Shown here in pieces: positions 33,968 through 48,363 of a stretch of DNA of 64,000 nucleotides. How positions within the stretch are numbered: position 1 is the first letter of the stretch; every line of letters begins with the position of its first letter. The notes under the pieces are model-generated. The model was not told where the DNA came from. It ran no database searches and saw only the letters and a list, made by a program, of their open reading frames with translations. The position numbers and the translations under genes were made by a program. Origin of the DNA: Euonymus europaeus (taxonomy: Eukaryota > Streptophyta > Magnoliopsida > Celastrales > Celastraceae); contig OY756965.1 in the NCBI GenBank assembly GCA_963580455.1, forward strand, positions 1,810,501 through 1,874,500, given 5' to 3'.

Positions 33968-34462
33968 TTGTGCTTGATTGCTACCTTGCTAGTCTGAGCC
34001 AGTTCTAAACCTAATTCCCATTGAGTTGACGTTAATTGTTATCTTCGTGGCCTATTTCAAAGTGCAATTGCATTCTTTTTGAGCCTACCCGTGCCCTTTA
34101 ATCTATTTCAGAGGTTTTTCTTATTATTCATACGATAAGTGTTTAAGTTATAGTATGCATGGTGGACAAGTAAGCTTATGGCTACATGCTATGAGATCAA
34201 TTGAGTGTAAACACTACCTTAAACACAAGAGTGAATTCTTTCGATAACTAAATTTTGTGTGAATCAAGTGAGGTAGTATATGGAGGCATATAGGCTGAGG
34301 CAGAAGTGAACAAGTTCATGCTTCTGAAGATTATGCTTGATGTGTCTATATTGTGTATTGGTATGATAGTATGAGCTGCCAAATAAAGTTGTTTTCGAGT
34401 AAGTCAAAATATATTTTCAAATTTGTTTTCATGGAATGTTTGCTTGGGGACAAGCAATGTTT

Positions 34463-34477
34463 AAGTTTGGGGGATTT
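34463..34477 (+). promoter_or_regulatory. Polypurine tract
   Basis: AAGTTTGGGGGATTT lies directly before the TG start of the 3' LTR, the position and sequence style expected for plus-strand DNA priming in Athila/Tat elements. Confidence 0.75.
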
Positions 34478-35593
34478 TGGTGAGTGCAAAATTGCACTAA
34501 TGTTATTATGTTAAATACCCAATCTTTGTGAGGTTTATAGCACGAAATATTGCCCAAATGTGTGATTGAATGACAGGTATAGCTGGATGCTAGTTACTTG
34601 GGAAAGTTGATTCGGGGTGAAAAGTGAGCCAGGCGCGAGCGAGGCGCGGCCGCGAGTTGCGGGATTTGCTGTAACGGGCCCGGCTGACGTGGCAGTAGGG
34701 ACGATGTTATCTTTAGGGTTAAAAAACTAAACCCTAGGAGGAAAAAGGGGATTGAGAAAGTTCCAGCAAAGGCAGAAGACGGCGGAGAGAGAGGAGGCAA
34801 TTCCAAGAGTGGTGATTCCTTCTTTCACCCATTGATTCGAACATTGGTTTTAAGTATTTGTTGATTTTCATTATGGATATGTGTAACTAATTCCTTATTA
34901 GCTAGGATTTGGTACTTTCTTCTACCGAAACCTTTGTGCATGAATTTGATTCTTGATTAGACTGATTTAATTCATTATTCTCTGAATTGATTGAGACTTC
35001 CTATTGTTATGTATGCCTGATCAACATCATAATATTTAGGAACTGTTAGTTGAACATATACGGCTGACCATGACCCGGTGTTTGACGAAGTAACAATAAC
35101 TTGTTTTGCGATTCAGGTTAGAGGATAATGAACATAACTGATGGGGTGTGAATTAATATCCTAGGTTATGCTATTGTCGATTTCCACGTGTTGATGCTTA
35201 TTTTAGAATGTTCTTAGGAGAGACCAAACTAAGACATCTTTAATAAGAAAAGATCCTGAGCTGGACCAAAGTCAGGATTGTTGCTTAGGAAAATCTAATT
35301 GATCAAGCTGGGCCAAAGTCTTTCAATTGACGTAGTTAAATTCTTAATTTGTGTAATTGATAATTGATATATGTGCACAAGGTGAAGGTAGATGATTAAG
35401 CCAAATCCAAGCTAAATCTCATTAATTGTTGGATTCATAATTTAATTTAATTTTGCACTATTGTTTGCTTTTTAATTGGTTTATGCAATAGTCCCTATGG
35501 ATTCGATCACTTTCACTGTTACTGCTTTGCGACCGTACACTTGCGATTGGGTAAAACCTGTCGAGATTTATTGTGATTATAAATTGTCGACCA
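34478..35593 (+). repeat. 3' LTR
   Basis: Collinear with the 5' LTR over its whole length, starting TGGTGAGTGC and ending TTGTCGACCA, with an 11-bp deletion near 34645. Confidence 0.93.
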
Positions 35594-35598
35594 CTAAG

Positions 35599-37080
<1,482 letters not shown>

Positions 37081-37623
37081 CTTTCCCGAAAGAGGAAAAA
37101 TATGCAAACAATTTACTTTCTGAATCAACTTGTCTGCTTCTTCCTTCCATTTTTTTTCCCTTGGTTTTGTTTCACAATAAACTGAAGAGATTACAATTAA
37201 TTGCAGGGTGGGTGGGGTGCAGACAATTTTCTTTCTGAATCAACTTGTCTGCTTTTCCTTCCATCTGAAGAGATTACACTTAATTCCAGAGTTAAGGGGA
37301 AGGGGAGTAAGTGGGGTGGGGTCTTTAATGTTCGTAATCATGCTTGAAGATATTGTCAACTTAAGAAGGTCCACATTTTGAGGTATTGGATGGACAGAAA
37401 CTTTTTTTTTTATCCTCTAATCAACTATGCCCTTATAATTATAAAGTTAACAATTTAAAGATTATTATAAAGTTAACAATTTAAAGATTACAAATTCGAC
37501 ATAGTACATTGCAAGGGCTGCCATCGAAAGTCCATCGAAAGGAACAAACTATAAAATTAATACAGATAGAGCAGCACCAGGACAAAATTAACAATCAAAT
37601 AAACAATAGGAAATGAATAGTTA
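37081..37623. other. Spacer with local duplications
   Basis: Contains two copies of TTCTGAATCAACTTGTCTGC (~37120 and ~37233). The string TTTTATCCTCT.ATCAA at ~37410 matches ~36670, indicating small segmental duplications. No gene is seen. Confidence 0.5.
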
Positions 37624-38372
37624 CTAAAAACACCAAGAAATTAACTTACCTGTGTAGCTGAAGACCAAATACCAAAAACAACAGAAAAATATTGAAAACC
37701 CAGAAGTAATCGATGGTAAATTGAAAAGAGTTTCCAAAAATTAAGATCTTACCTTCTGATATTTATTATCTCTCGACTCTGTAAATTACTATCAAAACTA
37801 AAACTAAAAATGGGAGATAGCAAGGATTTCAGTCGGCTGAACAAATGCCAAACACCAAACAAAATTCATACCCACGCTTAACACCCGTGAAATATGTGAC
37901 ATAGAACACATCTTACCTTGGATAAAATTCACAGATGAACAGAGCCAAATCCGAGCACTCTAGCGATAAGAGCAATCCAGAGGGTTCTAAAAACACCAAG
38001 AAATGAACTTACCTACGTAGCTGAAGACCAAATACAAAAACAGCAGAAAATATTGAAAACTCAGAAGTAATTGATCGTAAATTGAAAAGGGTTTCCAAAA
38101 ATTAAAGATCTTTTAAACCTTCTGATAATTACGATCTCTCTCTCAAATCCGTAAATTACTATCAAAACTAAACCTAAGAATGGGAGATTGCAAGGATTCA
38201 GTCGATTGAACTCACGTATAACACCAAATGAAATTCGTAAACACGCTTAACACCTGTGAAATACTTGATATAGAACACATCTTACCTTGGATGAAATTCA
38301 CAGATGAACAGCTGATCAGGCAGCCAAATCTGAGCACTCTAGCAAATAAGGTAAGAGCAATCCAGAGGGTTC
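37624..38372 (-). repeat. Tandem duplication, ~363-bp unit x2
   Basis: Units start with CTAAAAACACCAAGAAAT at 37624 and 37987 and align end to end with small indels. Both retain minus-strand splice-donor-like sites (CCAAG|GTAAGATG in each, and a CAG/TAG|GTAAGTT). A leader exon plus intron start has therefore been duplicated. Confidence 0.85.
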
Positions 38373-38597
38373 CCAAATCCGATTTCCAGCGTAGGTAAAC
38401 AAAGCGACGAAATCAATCGAGAATTGGACGATGTCGTTTTGGTGTACAAAGCATGGGCGTGTCCAGATGAATCTGGAAATGATGATGTGAATGGCGTCAT
38501 TTTGGTGTATGAAACATTGGGGGAAAAGCATTCACACTAGTAGGGAAATAACATGGACTCGCCGCAAGAGAAGAGCGCCCCCGCCAGGTTTATATAC
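38286..38597 (-). promoter_or_regulatory. Minus-strand promoter and first exon of an unidentified transcript
   Basis: TATATAAAC (reverse of 38588-38596) forms a TATA box. The expected start of transcription is near 38565. A first exon would run to the donor CCAAG|GTAAG at 38286. It contains a 71-codon frame that shows no family resemblance, so this is most likely a leader or a non-coding RNA. An imperfect internal duplication (two ACACCAAAA.GAC stretches) is present. Confidence 0.4.
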
Positions 38598-38739
38598 AAG
38601 TAATAGATAGAAGATAGATGCACAGCAATTCTACGTATTTAGGGCCCATTCGAAAAACAGTTTTTGTCACCCACTTTCAACCAAGTAAAACTTTGTTGGC
38701 TCGATTGAGGTTTGCTTGGACATGTCAGCTATATATATA

Positions 38740-39790
38740 GCCAGACCTCGAGTACAAATCTATGATAGGAACTTTCAGATTAATTTATGACTTCAAACAT
38801 GAAATTCTGTTTGACACAATTCAAAGCAATCTACCATCCAAATCTATTCTCAATGTTCTTCCCTGAGACAGTTTTTCTTTTGGTAATTCTTGTACCTGAT
38901 ATAACAGGCAACCTATTGCAAGCTGTAATGGAATCTTAGCCAAAGTGCATACCTGTACTGTCAGACCTTCAAGCAATCCTAAAACTTGAACAGATTTGCG
39001 TACTGTGAAGAAAATTTAAATCTGGACATTACATGGAAGCACTTATCTGCGGTCGCAATGGCATCCTCTCGACACACTCTTTAAGACTAAACCTGCGGAG
39101 AGGGGGGGAAAAATCGATTGTCAATTCTGTGCAGTAGACTACATTACTCGACTGCATCAAAACCATTTTCTGGGTAGCACAGAGAATAGCATAGCCATTG
39201 TCGTGCTAAGAATTTAAGTACAGTTTTTTCTGTCAACGTCATAGTTTTGGATCCCAAATGTCACAAGGACAGTAGACTTCAGGAACATCTTATATATGGT
39301 ATATACAGTGTATACATACAGTAACTTATCATATTATCTACCAAAAGAAAATAATTCTCACAACAATTTGAGCTATGAGAGAATCAAAATGAGACTCTGG
39401 CTATGATCACATAGAGTGATTCATCCTGAAAAGGTAGACCTACCATAATTTTTAGAACTCTAACCTAATCCTGCATAGTCTCTATCATTTCTAATCGCTT
39501 CCATCCATATCTTTTTCAGTCTCCCTATTTCCATTCTCGCAATGTTTTTCCCTCATAAATTAAAAGCACGTGAATTTTACTAATACTTGAGGAATCATCA
39601 AACAAATGATAAACATTAATTAAGGATCCAATTTATTGCCATAATGTAGAAAACTTCAATCACAAACAATAAGTAATGACAGAAAATATTGGCTTTGAGA
39701 CAAAACCTAACAGATGCTGGAACACTTGCATTAAGGCTATAAGAACGACCTCAGTATGTAAAGGGTTTATAATATTTACTACAAAATCGA
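38740..39790. repeat. Segmental duplication, copy 1
   Basis: About 1.05 kb that aligns with 47290-48285, the DNA immediately 3' of the BIR1-like gene. Shared strings include CATGGAAGCACTTATC, TTCCATCCATATCTTTT and GCTGGAACACTTGCATTA. The homology stops before the position where the kinase coding region would begin, so this copy lacks the gene. Confidence 0.85.
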
Positions 39791-42029
39791 AAAATAACCC
39801 TCAACGTTTATCATTTTCCGGTGTCATTCTCCCACTCTGGAAAGTATAAAAACAGACTGAACTCACCCAGAAATAAATGAGAGGACAGGTGACAGGAAGC
39901 TGGCTTGCCTCACCAGGTTTATATAGTAGTATTGATGATATTGAATATTGATGCCTACAAGCTTCTAATAATATGAGTACTAATAAGATGATGTTATTCC
40001 TAATACCTAATTAGACATCTCTTCGATCAAAGGGAAAGAAAAAAACCCTAAAAATCAAGCTTTCAAAATTCCTTCTAGGTTATTCACATGTGAACTTGGT
40101 CTAGTCCAACTTGAGAATAATACCAACTAATGCAAAGGCGCACACACCAACAGCAGTAGCTATCCGATAAAAATATTCCACAAAAGTAAAAAAGATGAAA
40201 AAGAAAAAATCACAAAAAAAATGAGATTAACAAATCATCATAATGAAGCACATCTTCATTGGAAATTAGGAATACATGTCATTGTAAACCGATAGTCCTT
40301 ATCATACTGAGAGCCATCAAAACCTACAGTGTTTAATCACAAAAGAGAACAAACAAATATGTCACAACCCGATCTCCCCAAAAACAAAGCACCTCATTTA
40401 AAATAAAATAAAAACACACACAAAACAAGGTAAGTATTTTTCCCAAAGTAAAATGTCCAAAAAAACTCACAGAAGAGTTGTTACATAGTTAAGACACGGA
40501 ATGAGAAAAACATAAATGAGAATAGAATATGAATCTACACAAATGTGAAATGAATGTAAAGCATATTAACAGACAAAACGCGCTTGAGTTTTATTTTGTA
40601 TTCTTTAGCAATCTACAAATAACACGTAGATAACAGATTGATGAGACCACTAACAATGTAAGCAATTGTTTATCATCCTGCAGATCATCTTACATGGCAA
40701 AGCAAAGAGAAGAATGAAGGAGCACTACAACACTTGAACAACATAGAAAATCTGATTGCTCGAATCACCAAAAGACACAAAGCAACAAGAACTAAGCCAG
40801 TAACCATCTCAGAGACTGCAGACATCATCCAACATGAATTGCACCAGTATCCATCAAACTTTGTATAACTTAGAAAGCATGCTATTATAAAAAGAACATC
40901 AACAATTGAAACTTCAAATGGCGTACCACGAGAATTACAGTAAACCCACACGACCAATAACCTTATTGCCACATTTAATGATATTTGACAATAAATCTCA
41001 TTTAGGATGGCGATAAACTCCCTGAAATTAGCTGGGTTTACAATAATCAATAAACACAGCACAATGACTTGAAACTTACAGCAGAATTAGTAACTCAGTC
41101 CCAAGTAAGGCTTAGCAAGCAGGGACAAAGGAATGAAAAGTCTTACCATCAAGAAAAAGACGAGGACAAAAAACTTTCATGTCATCAACATATTAGCCAC
41201 AAACTTCTCAATAGCTCACTGCCGAATAGAACATATATAAAAGAACTAGTAAACACTCTGGCAGAGGACTCCCAACAAATAAATGTGAGTAGAAACCATC
41301 TCAGAATGCAACTCCAGAAAGTCTGCATGCTCTAGATTCTTTCTCAACCGACGAGTCAGAGATTTCTCAATACCTGGCTACCAAATACAACATAGGGGAA
41401 GGATAGTGTAAGCACAGTTGGATCAGAACAAAGATGGGTAACCATAGACTCCCTCTCACATAATGCAATCACATACCATATTCAAGAAAAACATGAAATT
41501 TGTGACACGAAGAAAATTACACAGAGGTAAAAGTAAAACAAGATGCATGAAGCTACAAAAACATGTCAAGCAAAAAATCACATCGGTCACATTGTAAGAA
41601 CACTCGCAATAACTTTCACATCATGTGACTGTCAATAATTCTGAGAGAAACAAAACCACCTCTGCAACATCTTGCCGACATCTCATGCTGTCGAGCAAAG
41701 TATACAAGGAAAGGAACCACCATTATACCATCTTGAAAAGGCTGCAAAAAGCCAATAACAGATTCCAAAATAGCGCCAAAGCGACATAAATCAACACAAA
41801 GCAATCTCAGAGAAGATGCTACTCATTAAGGAATGTGCAAGCTATACATCAGGCAAGGATGACATAGGGCGATCTATCACCTACCTCAGCAACCTTACTT
41901 GACCTTTGAGTTTGAAGTACCACTCCCTTAGACGCATCAAACAAAACACCATCATTTGATATTAAGAACAGGTACACACCAAAATATTGTCTATGTTAAT
42001 TCAATCCAAGACACCAGAGCACCAATAAA
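39791..42029. other. AT-rich region without recognised genes
   Basis: Holds a 125-codon hydrophobic minus-strand frame (40685-41062) that I rejected as a gene. Possibly intronic to the minus-strand transcript starting near 46.3 kb. Confidence 0.35.
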
Positions 42030-45000
42030 TGATTTTCCCTCCCCCAAAGAGTTCGAGTAGAGTGAAACTCAATTTTTATTCAAACAAGGAATGACTCTTG
42101 CCTAAACAAAGTCAACTACTACCAATGAACCAAATCCTAAGAAAAATTACATCAGTAAAATTCCAAAAACAAATGGGAAAAACCCAAACAGCTTGATTGG
42201 TTATGCAAAAATTGGCTTATACATGCAAGGAATCACACTTGCTTAAATCAAGCAAAGTCTACCCAAAATCAAACACTAAAATATATAAATTTCAAAAGTT
42301 TTTAAAAAAATAGAGGAATAATAACACAAGAACCCAAAGAGTTTGAATAGAGCAAAGAATCACCCTTGCCTAAACAAAGCCACACCAAACAAAACCATTA
42401 AAAACATTATTACCAAAATTAAAAAAAAAGGAAAAAAAAACCCAGTTTGATGGGTTTAGCTTATTCATGGAAGGAATCACCCTTAACTAAATAAAGCCAA
42501 GCCGCAAAGAACCAATCCCAAGAAAAATCTGATTAATAAAATTCCAAAAACAAATGGAAAAAAAAGGCTAGAGTTTGGCAAAAATTGGATTATTCATGCA
42601 AGGAATCACCCTTGCCTAAGAACCAAGTGAGCCAAGTAACACCTAACCATAACCTTAAAAAACCCAAATTTCAAAAAAAAAAAATACAAGAATCCAGAGA
42701 GTTTAAATAGGGTGAAATTCTCAACTTTATTTAAGTAAGGAATCACCCTTGCCTAAATAAAGTCAAACTACACCAAACAAAACCAAACCATTAGAAAACA
42801 TGATCACCAAAACAGCTCAAAACAGCTTGAGGTTGGGCAAAAATTGGCTTATTCATGCAAGGAATCACCCCTGCCTAAAAAACCCAAATTTCAAAAGAAA
42901 AAAAAAACACAAGATTCCAAAGAGTTTGAATAGGGTGAAATTCTCTAATTTATTCAAGTAAGGAATCACCCTTGCCTAAATAAAGTCAAGCTAGACCAAA
43001 CCAAACCATTAGAAAACATGATTACCAAAACAGCTTCAGGTTGGGCAAAAATTGGAATATTCATGGAAGGAATCACCCCTGCCTAAACCCAGCCCAAGTC
43101 ACACCTCACCAAAACCATAAAATCTCAAGGAATCACCCTTGTCTAAACAAAGTCAAGCCACAATGAACAAATCCCAAGAAAAATATGATTAATAAAATTC
43201 CAAAAGCAAATGAAAAAAAATGGCCTGAGGTTTGGCAAAAATTGGCTTATTCATCCAAGGGATCACCCTTGCCTAAACAAAGCCAGCCAAGTAACACTAA
43301 CCATAACCTTAAAAAACCTAGATTTCAAAATTTCAAAAAAAAAAAATTAGAGGAAAACACAAGAATTCAAAGAATGAAATTCTCAAATTGCAAATGAATC
43401 ACCCTTGCCTAAATAAAGCCAAGCTACACCAAACAAAAACCATTAGAAAACATAATTACCAAAATTAAAAAAAAAAAAAAAAGAAACCAGTTTGATGGGT
43501 TTAGCTTATTCATGCAAGGAATCACCCTTACCTAAATAAAGCCAAGCCGCAAAGAACCAATCCCAAGAAAAATCTGATTAATAAAATTCCAAAAATAAAT
43601 GGAAAAAAAAGGCTAGAGTTTGGCAAAAATTGGATTATTCATGCAAGGAATCACCCTTGCCTAAGAACCAAGTGAGCCAAGTAACACCTAACCATAACCT
43701 TAAAAAACCCAAATTTCAAAAAAGAAAAAGAAAACAATGACAAGAATTAAAAGAGTTTGAATAGGGTGAAATTCTCTAATTTATTCAAGTAAGGAATCAC
43801 CCTTGCCTAAATAAAGTCAAGCCACACCAAACCAAACCATTAGAAAAAATGATTACCAAAAACAGCTTGAGGTTGGGCAACAATTGGCTTATTCATGCAG
43901 GGAATCACCCCTGCTCACCCAGCCCAAGTGACACCTCACAAAAAAACTTAAAATCTCAAGGAATCAATCTTGTCTAAACAAAGTCGGGCCACAATGAACA
44001 AATCCCAAGAAATGTATTATTAATAAAATTCCAAAAACAAAAGAAAAAATTGGATTATTCATGCAAGTATTACCCTTGCCTAAACCTAACCAGCCAAGTA
44101 ATAACACCTAACCATAACCTTAAAAAACCCAAATTTCAAAATTTCAAAAAAGATAGAGGAAAACAAGAGAATTCAAGGACTGAAATTCTCAAATTTATTC
44201 AAGTCAGGAATCACCCTTGCCTAAATAAAGCCAAGCTACACCAAACAAAACAATTAGAAAACGTGATTATCAGAATTTCAAAAATAAATGAAAAAAAAAA
44301 ACAGTTTGATGAGTTTAGCAAGGAATCACCCTTGCCTAAATAAAGCTAAGCTACACCAAACAAAAACCATTAGAAAACATAATTACCAAAAATTTAAAAA
44401 AAAAATTGAAAGAAAAAAAAACCAGCTTGATGGTTTTAGCTTATTCATGAAACGAATCACCCTTACCTAAATAAAGCGAAGCCGCAATGAACCAATTCCA
44501 AGAAAAATCTGATTAATAAAATTCCAAAAATAAATGAAAAAAATGGATTGAGTTTCGCAAAAATTGGCTTATTCATGCAAGGAATTACCCTTGCCTAAAC
44601 CAAGCCAGCTCACCTAACCATAACCTTAAAAAACCCAAATTTAAAAAAAGAAAAGGAAAAAAAAACATAAGAATCCAAAGAGTTTGAATAGGGTGAAATT
44701 CTCAAATTTATTCAAGTAAGGAATCACCCTTGCCTAAATAAATTAATAAAGTCAAGCTACACCAAACCAAACCATTAGAAAACATGATTACCAAAACAGC
44801 TTGAGGTTGGGCAAAAATTCGCTTATTCATGCAAGGAATCACCCCTGCCTAAACCCAGCCCAAGTCACATCTCACCGAAACCTTAAAAATCTCAAGGAAT
44901 CACCCTTGTCTACACAAAGTTGAGCCACAATGAATAAATCCCAAGAAAAATATGATTAATAAAATTCGTAAAAATAAATGGAAGAAAGGGGAAAAAAACA

Positions 45001-45093
45001 ACTTTATTGGTTTGGCAAAAATTGACTTATTCATGGAAGGAATCCCCTTGCCTAAACCAAGTCAAGCTACACCTAACCAAACCCTTAAAAACC

Positions 45094-45135
<42 letters not shown>

Positions 45136-45500
45136 CAAGAACCCAAAAAAAAAATCTAGAGTGAAATTCTCAGATTTATTCAAGCAAGAAATAACCCTTA
45201 CCTAAACCAAGCCAAACTACACCAAACAAAATCAATAGAAAACATGATTAGAAAAATTCCAAAAATAAATGGGAAAAAAACAAACAGTTTGAATGCTTCA
45301 TGAGATTAGCTTATTCATGCAAAGAATCACCCTTGCCTAAACCAATCCAAAACCACACAGAACAAAACCAAAAGAAAACTTGATTATTAAAATTCCAAAA
45401 ACAAAGAGAGAAAACGATAAATAAAAAAAAGCCAAAGAGTTTGATTAGAAATTTAGAATAAAATTCAAAGTTGTATTCATGTAAGAAACTGCTCTTTCCT
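42030..45500. repeat. Minisatellite array with hairpin core
   Basis: About 28 copies of a degenerate unit spaced mostly 60-145 bp apart, with the core GCAAGGAATCACCCTTGCCT. The core is a perfect small palindrome: GCAAGG, a 6-nt AATCAC loop, then CCTTGC. Between cores recur TTCCAAAAACAAATGGAAAAA, TTGGCTTATTCATG and AACATGATTACCAAAA. A variant block (AGCCCAAGTCACACC, then a second core ending CTTGTCT) recurs at ~43085, ~43920 and ~44855, giving a higher-order period of roughly 0.85-0.95 kb. No coding capacity is credible. Confidence 0.88.
45096..45131. repeat. (AG)18 microsatellite
   Basis: An uninterrupted AG tract inside the satellite array. Confidence 0.95.
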
Positions 45501-45956
45501 AAACCAAACCAAGCAAAGTCAATCCAATAAAGACACAAAAACTCAAATACAAATATGGAACAGTGAGGAAAAGTTCAAATAGAAATAAATTTCAGCAAAA
45601 TTGGGACCAATCAGATTTTTAAATGTGCCAAGAAATTGAGAGCAAAGATTTGTATTCAGAAATCAAAATTGAGACCAATCAATGGAGGAAAAAAGAAGAA
45701 GAGAGAAGACCACTGATTTGGCAGATCAAAAGAAAATTAGAGACGAAACAATAATTTAACAAAAACCAAAAACTCATACTGCAGATTCTGAAAAACGGAA
45801 ACCCTAATCTTAACTTGCGAGCCCCAATTCGAAACCACTGATTTTCTGAAACGAAACTAAAAATAAAACGAACCCCTCGTTGAGACTCGCGAAACTCAAA
45901 TCGATCTCAATAAGACACATTTGTAAAAAAAAAATACGGAAGGACTTATTGGGTTA

Positions 45957-46331
45957 CCTCATTCAAGCCAGAGTAGACAACTCTTCTCTCCTGTCGTTCA
46001 AAGATTTGGCACCAGACACTCGAAACTACAACCAGAAAATTGTCAAAATTTTCATTTCTATCAATCTACGGCAATTGGATACGAAACGACAACCAGAAAT
46101 TACAGTCGAAAATTCGAGAGATCAAAACATGAACACTACCTGATATGACCGTCTCTGGAATTAACAGCATGGAAGGTTTACTAGGTCGTGTCCGCCACAA
46201 TCGACGACTGCGAAATATTTTTGGGTGAAAGAACGTTACGGCAAGGATGAACCGATGAAGAGATGACTCCCACACCATCAAGAATTTTTAACTCTGAAAT
46301 AATGACCGTTGCAGAAGTCCCGGATTTATAG
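45957..46331 (-). promoter_or_regulatory. Minus-strand promoter and leader of an unidentified transcript
   Basis: CCTATAAATCC (reverse of 46322-46331) is a TATA box. Downstream on the minus strand are donor-like sites at 46138 (TATCAG|GTAGTG) and 45957 (AATGAG|GTAACC). No convincing coding frame is present; the 71-codon frame starting at 46281 has no family resemblance. If the 45957 donor is used, the hairpin satellite would lie in the first intron. Confidence 0.4.
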
Positions 46332-47289
46332 GTGGTTTGCCTGTGGAGCGTATCGTTCAGAGTTGTACGCGGAGTCGCGGATGCAAAATTTTAAGGAAAC
46401 AAAAAAGCTTAAAATATACGCAATAACGCAAATTGAAATTTTTTAAAAAAAGTTTACGTTGAACTTGTTTCCCACGCGCGGATTAAAAGTATCAGCGAGT
46501 CCAGCTGAAAGAAGAGGGTTGAAAAAAATGGGCCAAGCCCACTGTTATGGAACTCAAATCCATGTGCTAGAATGGATCAACAATATTGGGCCTCACGTTC
46601 AGCCCGTTTAAATAATTTATTGGTCCAATTTTTGAGCAGCCTCCCTTCAATACGATTTAAAGTTTATGATTTAGGGTTTATAATATTTATTTCAAAATCT
46701 AATCTATTATAATACTATAAATATCTAAATAGTCAATTACACATTTTAAAAGCATGATATTTAGCATAATGTTAAGAAAAATAATAGTCAATTGTAGTTA
46801 CAAAAATTGAATTGAAGCCTCTATCACGATAAAATGATTTTAATTCACCGGTTGTTCGTGACTAATCATACTTGAATAATTAAGAATAAAAATATATAAT
46901 TTATAAAATATACAATACACAATATACTTGTTGGTGACCGACCATCCAACCATACAGATGAAGAAGATTTATTTAACGAAAATAGGATGGGCAAAGGGGT
47001 TCCTGCCTCATCTTGTATATATAAACTATAAAGTTGAAAATATAGAGCAAATGCTTCTAACATGGCATAACTTTTTTTATATATTTATGGTATGGAGCTA
47101 CAATTTTTTTTCCTCTCCGACGTTTGAATATTATAATTAGATTTTGTATTTTTTTATTAAATTCTAAATTCTAAATCTCGACTAGTAAATGACAAACCTA
47201 GATGTCTTTTGAAAAGAAAAATAATAATTTAACATGATTTTCAGGAAAATTGTTAGTCTTTTAGCTGTTGTAAACCCCAACTCATATAT
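46332..47289. other. AT-rich intergenic region
   Basis: Presumed divergent spacer between the unidentified minus-strand transcript and the downstream flank of the BIR1-like gene. No gene is recognised. Confidence 0.4.
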
Positions 47290-48285
47290 TTATATCCAGG
47301 CTTCAAGTAGTACAAATATGGTAAAAGCTTACAGATTAATCTATGAAGCAAACATAAAGTTCTGTTTAACATAAGTTGAAGCACTCTACCATCCAAATCT
47401 GTTCTCAATGTTCTTCCCAGTAACAGTTTTTCTTTTGGTAATTTTACCAGAACTCCCTTTGATAAAGCTTATAAACTGTGAAAAATAAACATGCACACTA
47501 TGAAGCAAATTTAACTCTGGAAAATACATGGAAGCACTTATCAGCAATTGCAATGGCATCCTCTCAACACATTCCTTACGACTAAACCCGCGGCAGACAG
47601 GGAAGAATCTGCAGCAGACATTAGTACATTACTCAATGGCAATAGCATAGACACCGTTGCGCTAAGAATTTAACAAATTGTCTGTCTATCAAAACATAAT
47701 AATTCTCACAAAAATTCGAGACATGAGAGAAACAAAATGACTGTATGATCCATAGAACAATACCTATTAAGAATTTGACTATGATAATGTAGAGGGATTC
47801 ATTCTGAAAAGATAGAACTACCATAATTTTCAGAATTCAAATCTAATCCTGCAGAGTCTATCATTTCTAATCACTTCCATCCATATCTTTTCGGTCTTCC
47901 TATTTTCATTCTCGCAAAGTTTCCTAAGACTTTGTTTAATTAGCAGCACACATGTACATTCCCAAGTTGACAATCTCTTTTACAATTCTAGAAGTTAATC
48001 TCTAAATTCGAAGAATTGTATAAGAATAAATTAGCCACCAGCAACAAAAATATCGGGTATTAAAGCACGGGAATTTCACTAATACTTTTATAATCATCAG
48101 ACGAATCACAGACATTAATTAAGGATCCCATTATATATTACCATAATGTAGAAAAGTTCAATCACAAACAAGAACTAGTGACGTAAAATATTGGCCTTCA
48201 GACAAACCTAACATATGCTGGAACACTTGCATTAGGGGCTATGAGAGCGACCTCAGTACGTAAAGGTCAAAATGGTCTTTTAACT
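47290..48285. repeat. Segmental duplication, copy 2 (3' flank of the BIR1-like gene)
   Basis: Homologous to 38740-39790. The stretch ends ~80 bp before the stop codon of the receptor kinase. It is either a long 3' UTR or a duplicated flank. Confidence 0.85.
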
Positions 48286-48363
48286 AAAACATCAGAAGAG
48301 TGTGTAATCTTATAATTTACAAACACCACATAACTTGTAATGGTAAGCTTCCTTCATACCTTT

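Larger units (their letters stand above)
28457..35598 (+). mobile_element. Athila/Tat-lineage Ty3-gypsy element, internally deleted
   Basis: A 7132-bp element (28462-35593) between exact 5-bp target duplications CTAAG (28457-28461 and 35594-35598). It has two LTRs of 1127 and 1116 bp, a tRNA-Asp primer site, gag and protease coding sequence, an env-position ORF and a polypurine tract before the 3' LTR. Reverse transcriptase beyond its first residues, RNase H and almost all of integrase are missing. By eye the LTRs differ at roughly 18 bases plus one 11-bp indel, so the insertion is fairly recent on a genomic scale. It cannot move by itself. Confidence 0.93.

Noticed and set aside
40685..41062. 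125-codon hydrophobic minus-strand frame resembling a membrane protein
   Set aside because: No family resemblance, no splice context and AT-rich T-strand bias that creates Phe/Leu/Ile by chance.
42030..45500. CRISPR-like array
   Set aside because: Eukaryotic context, irregular spacing and spacers that are themselves repeated; it is a satellite.
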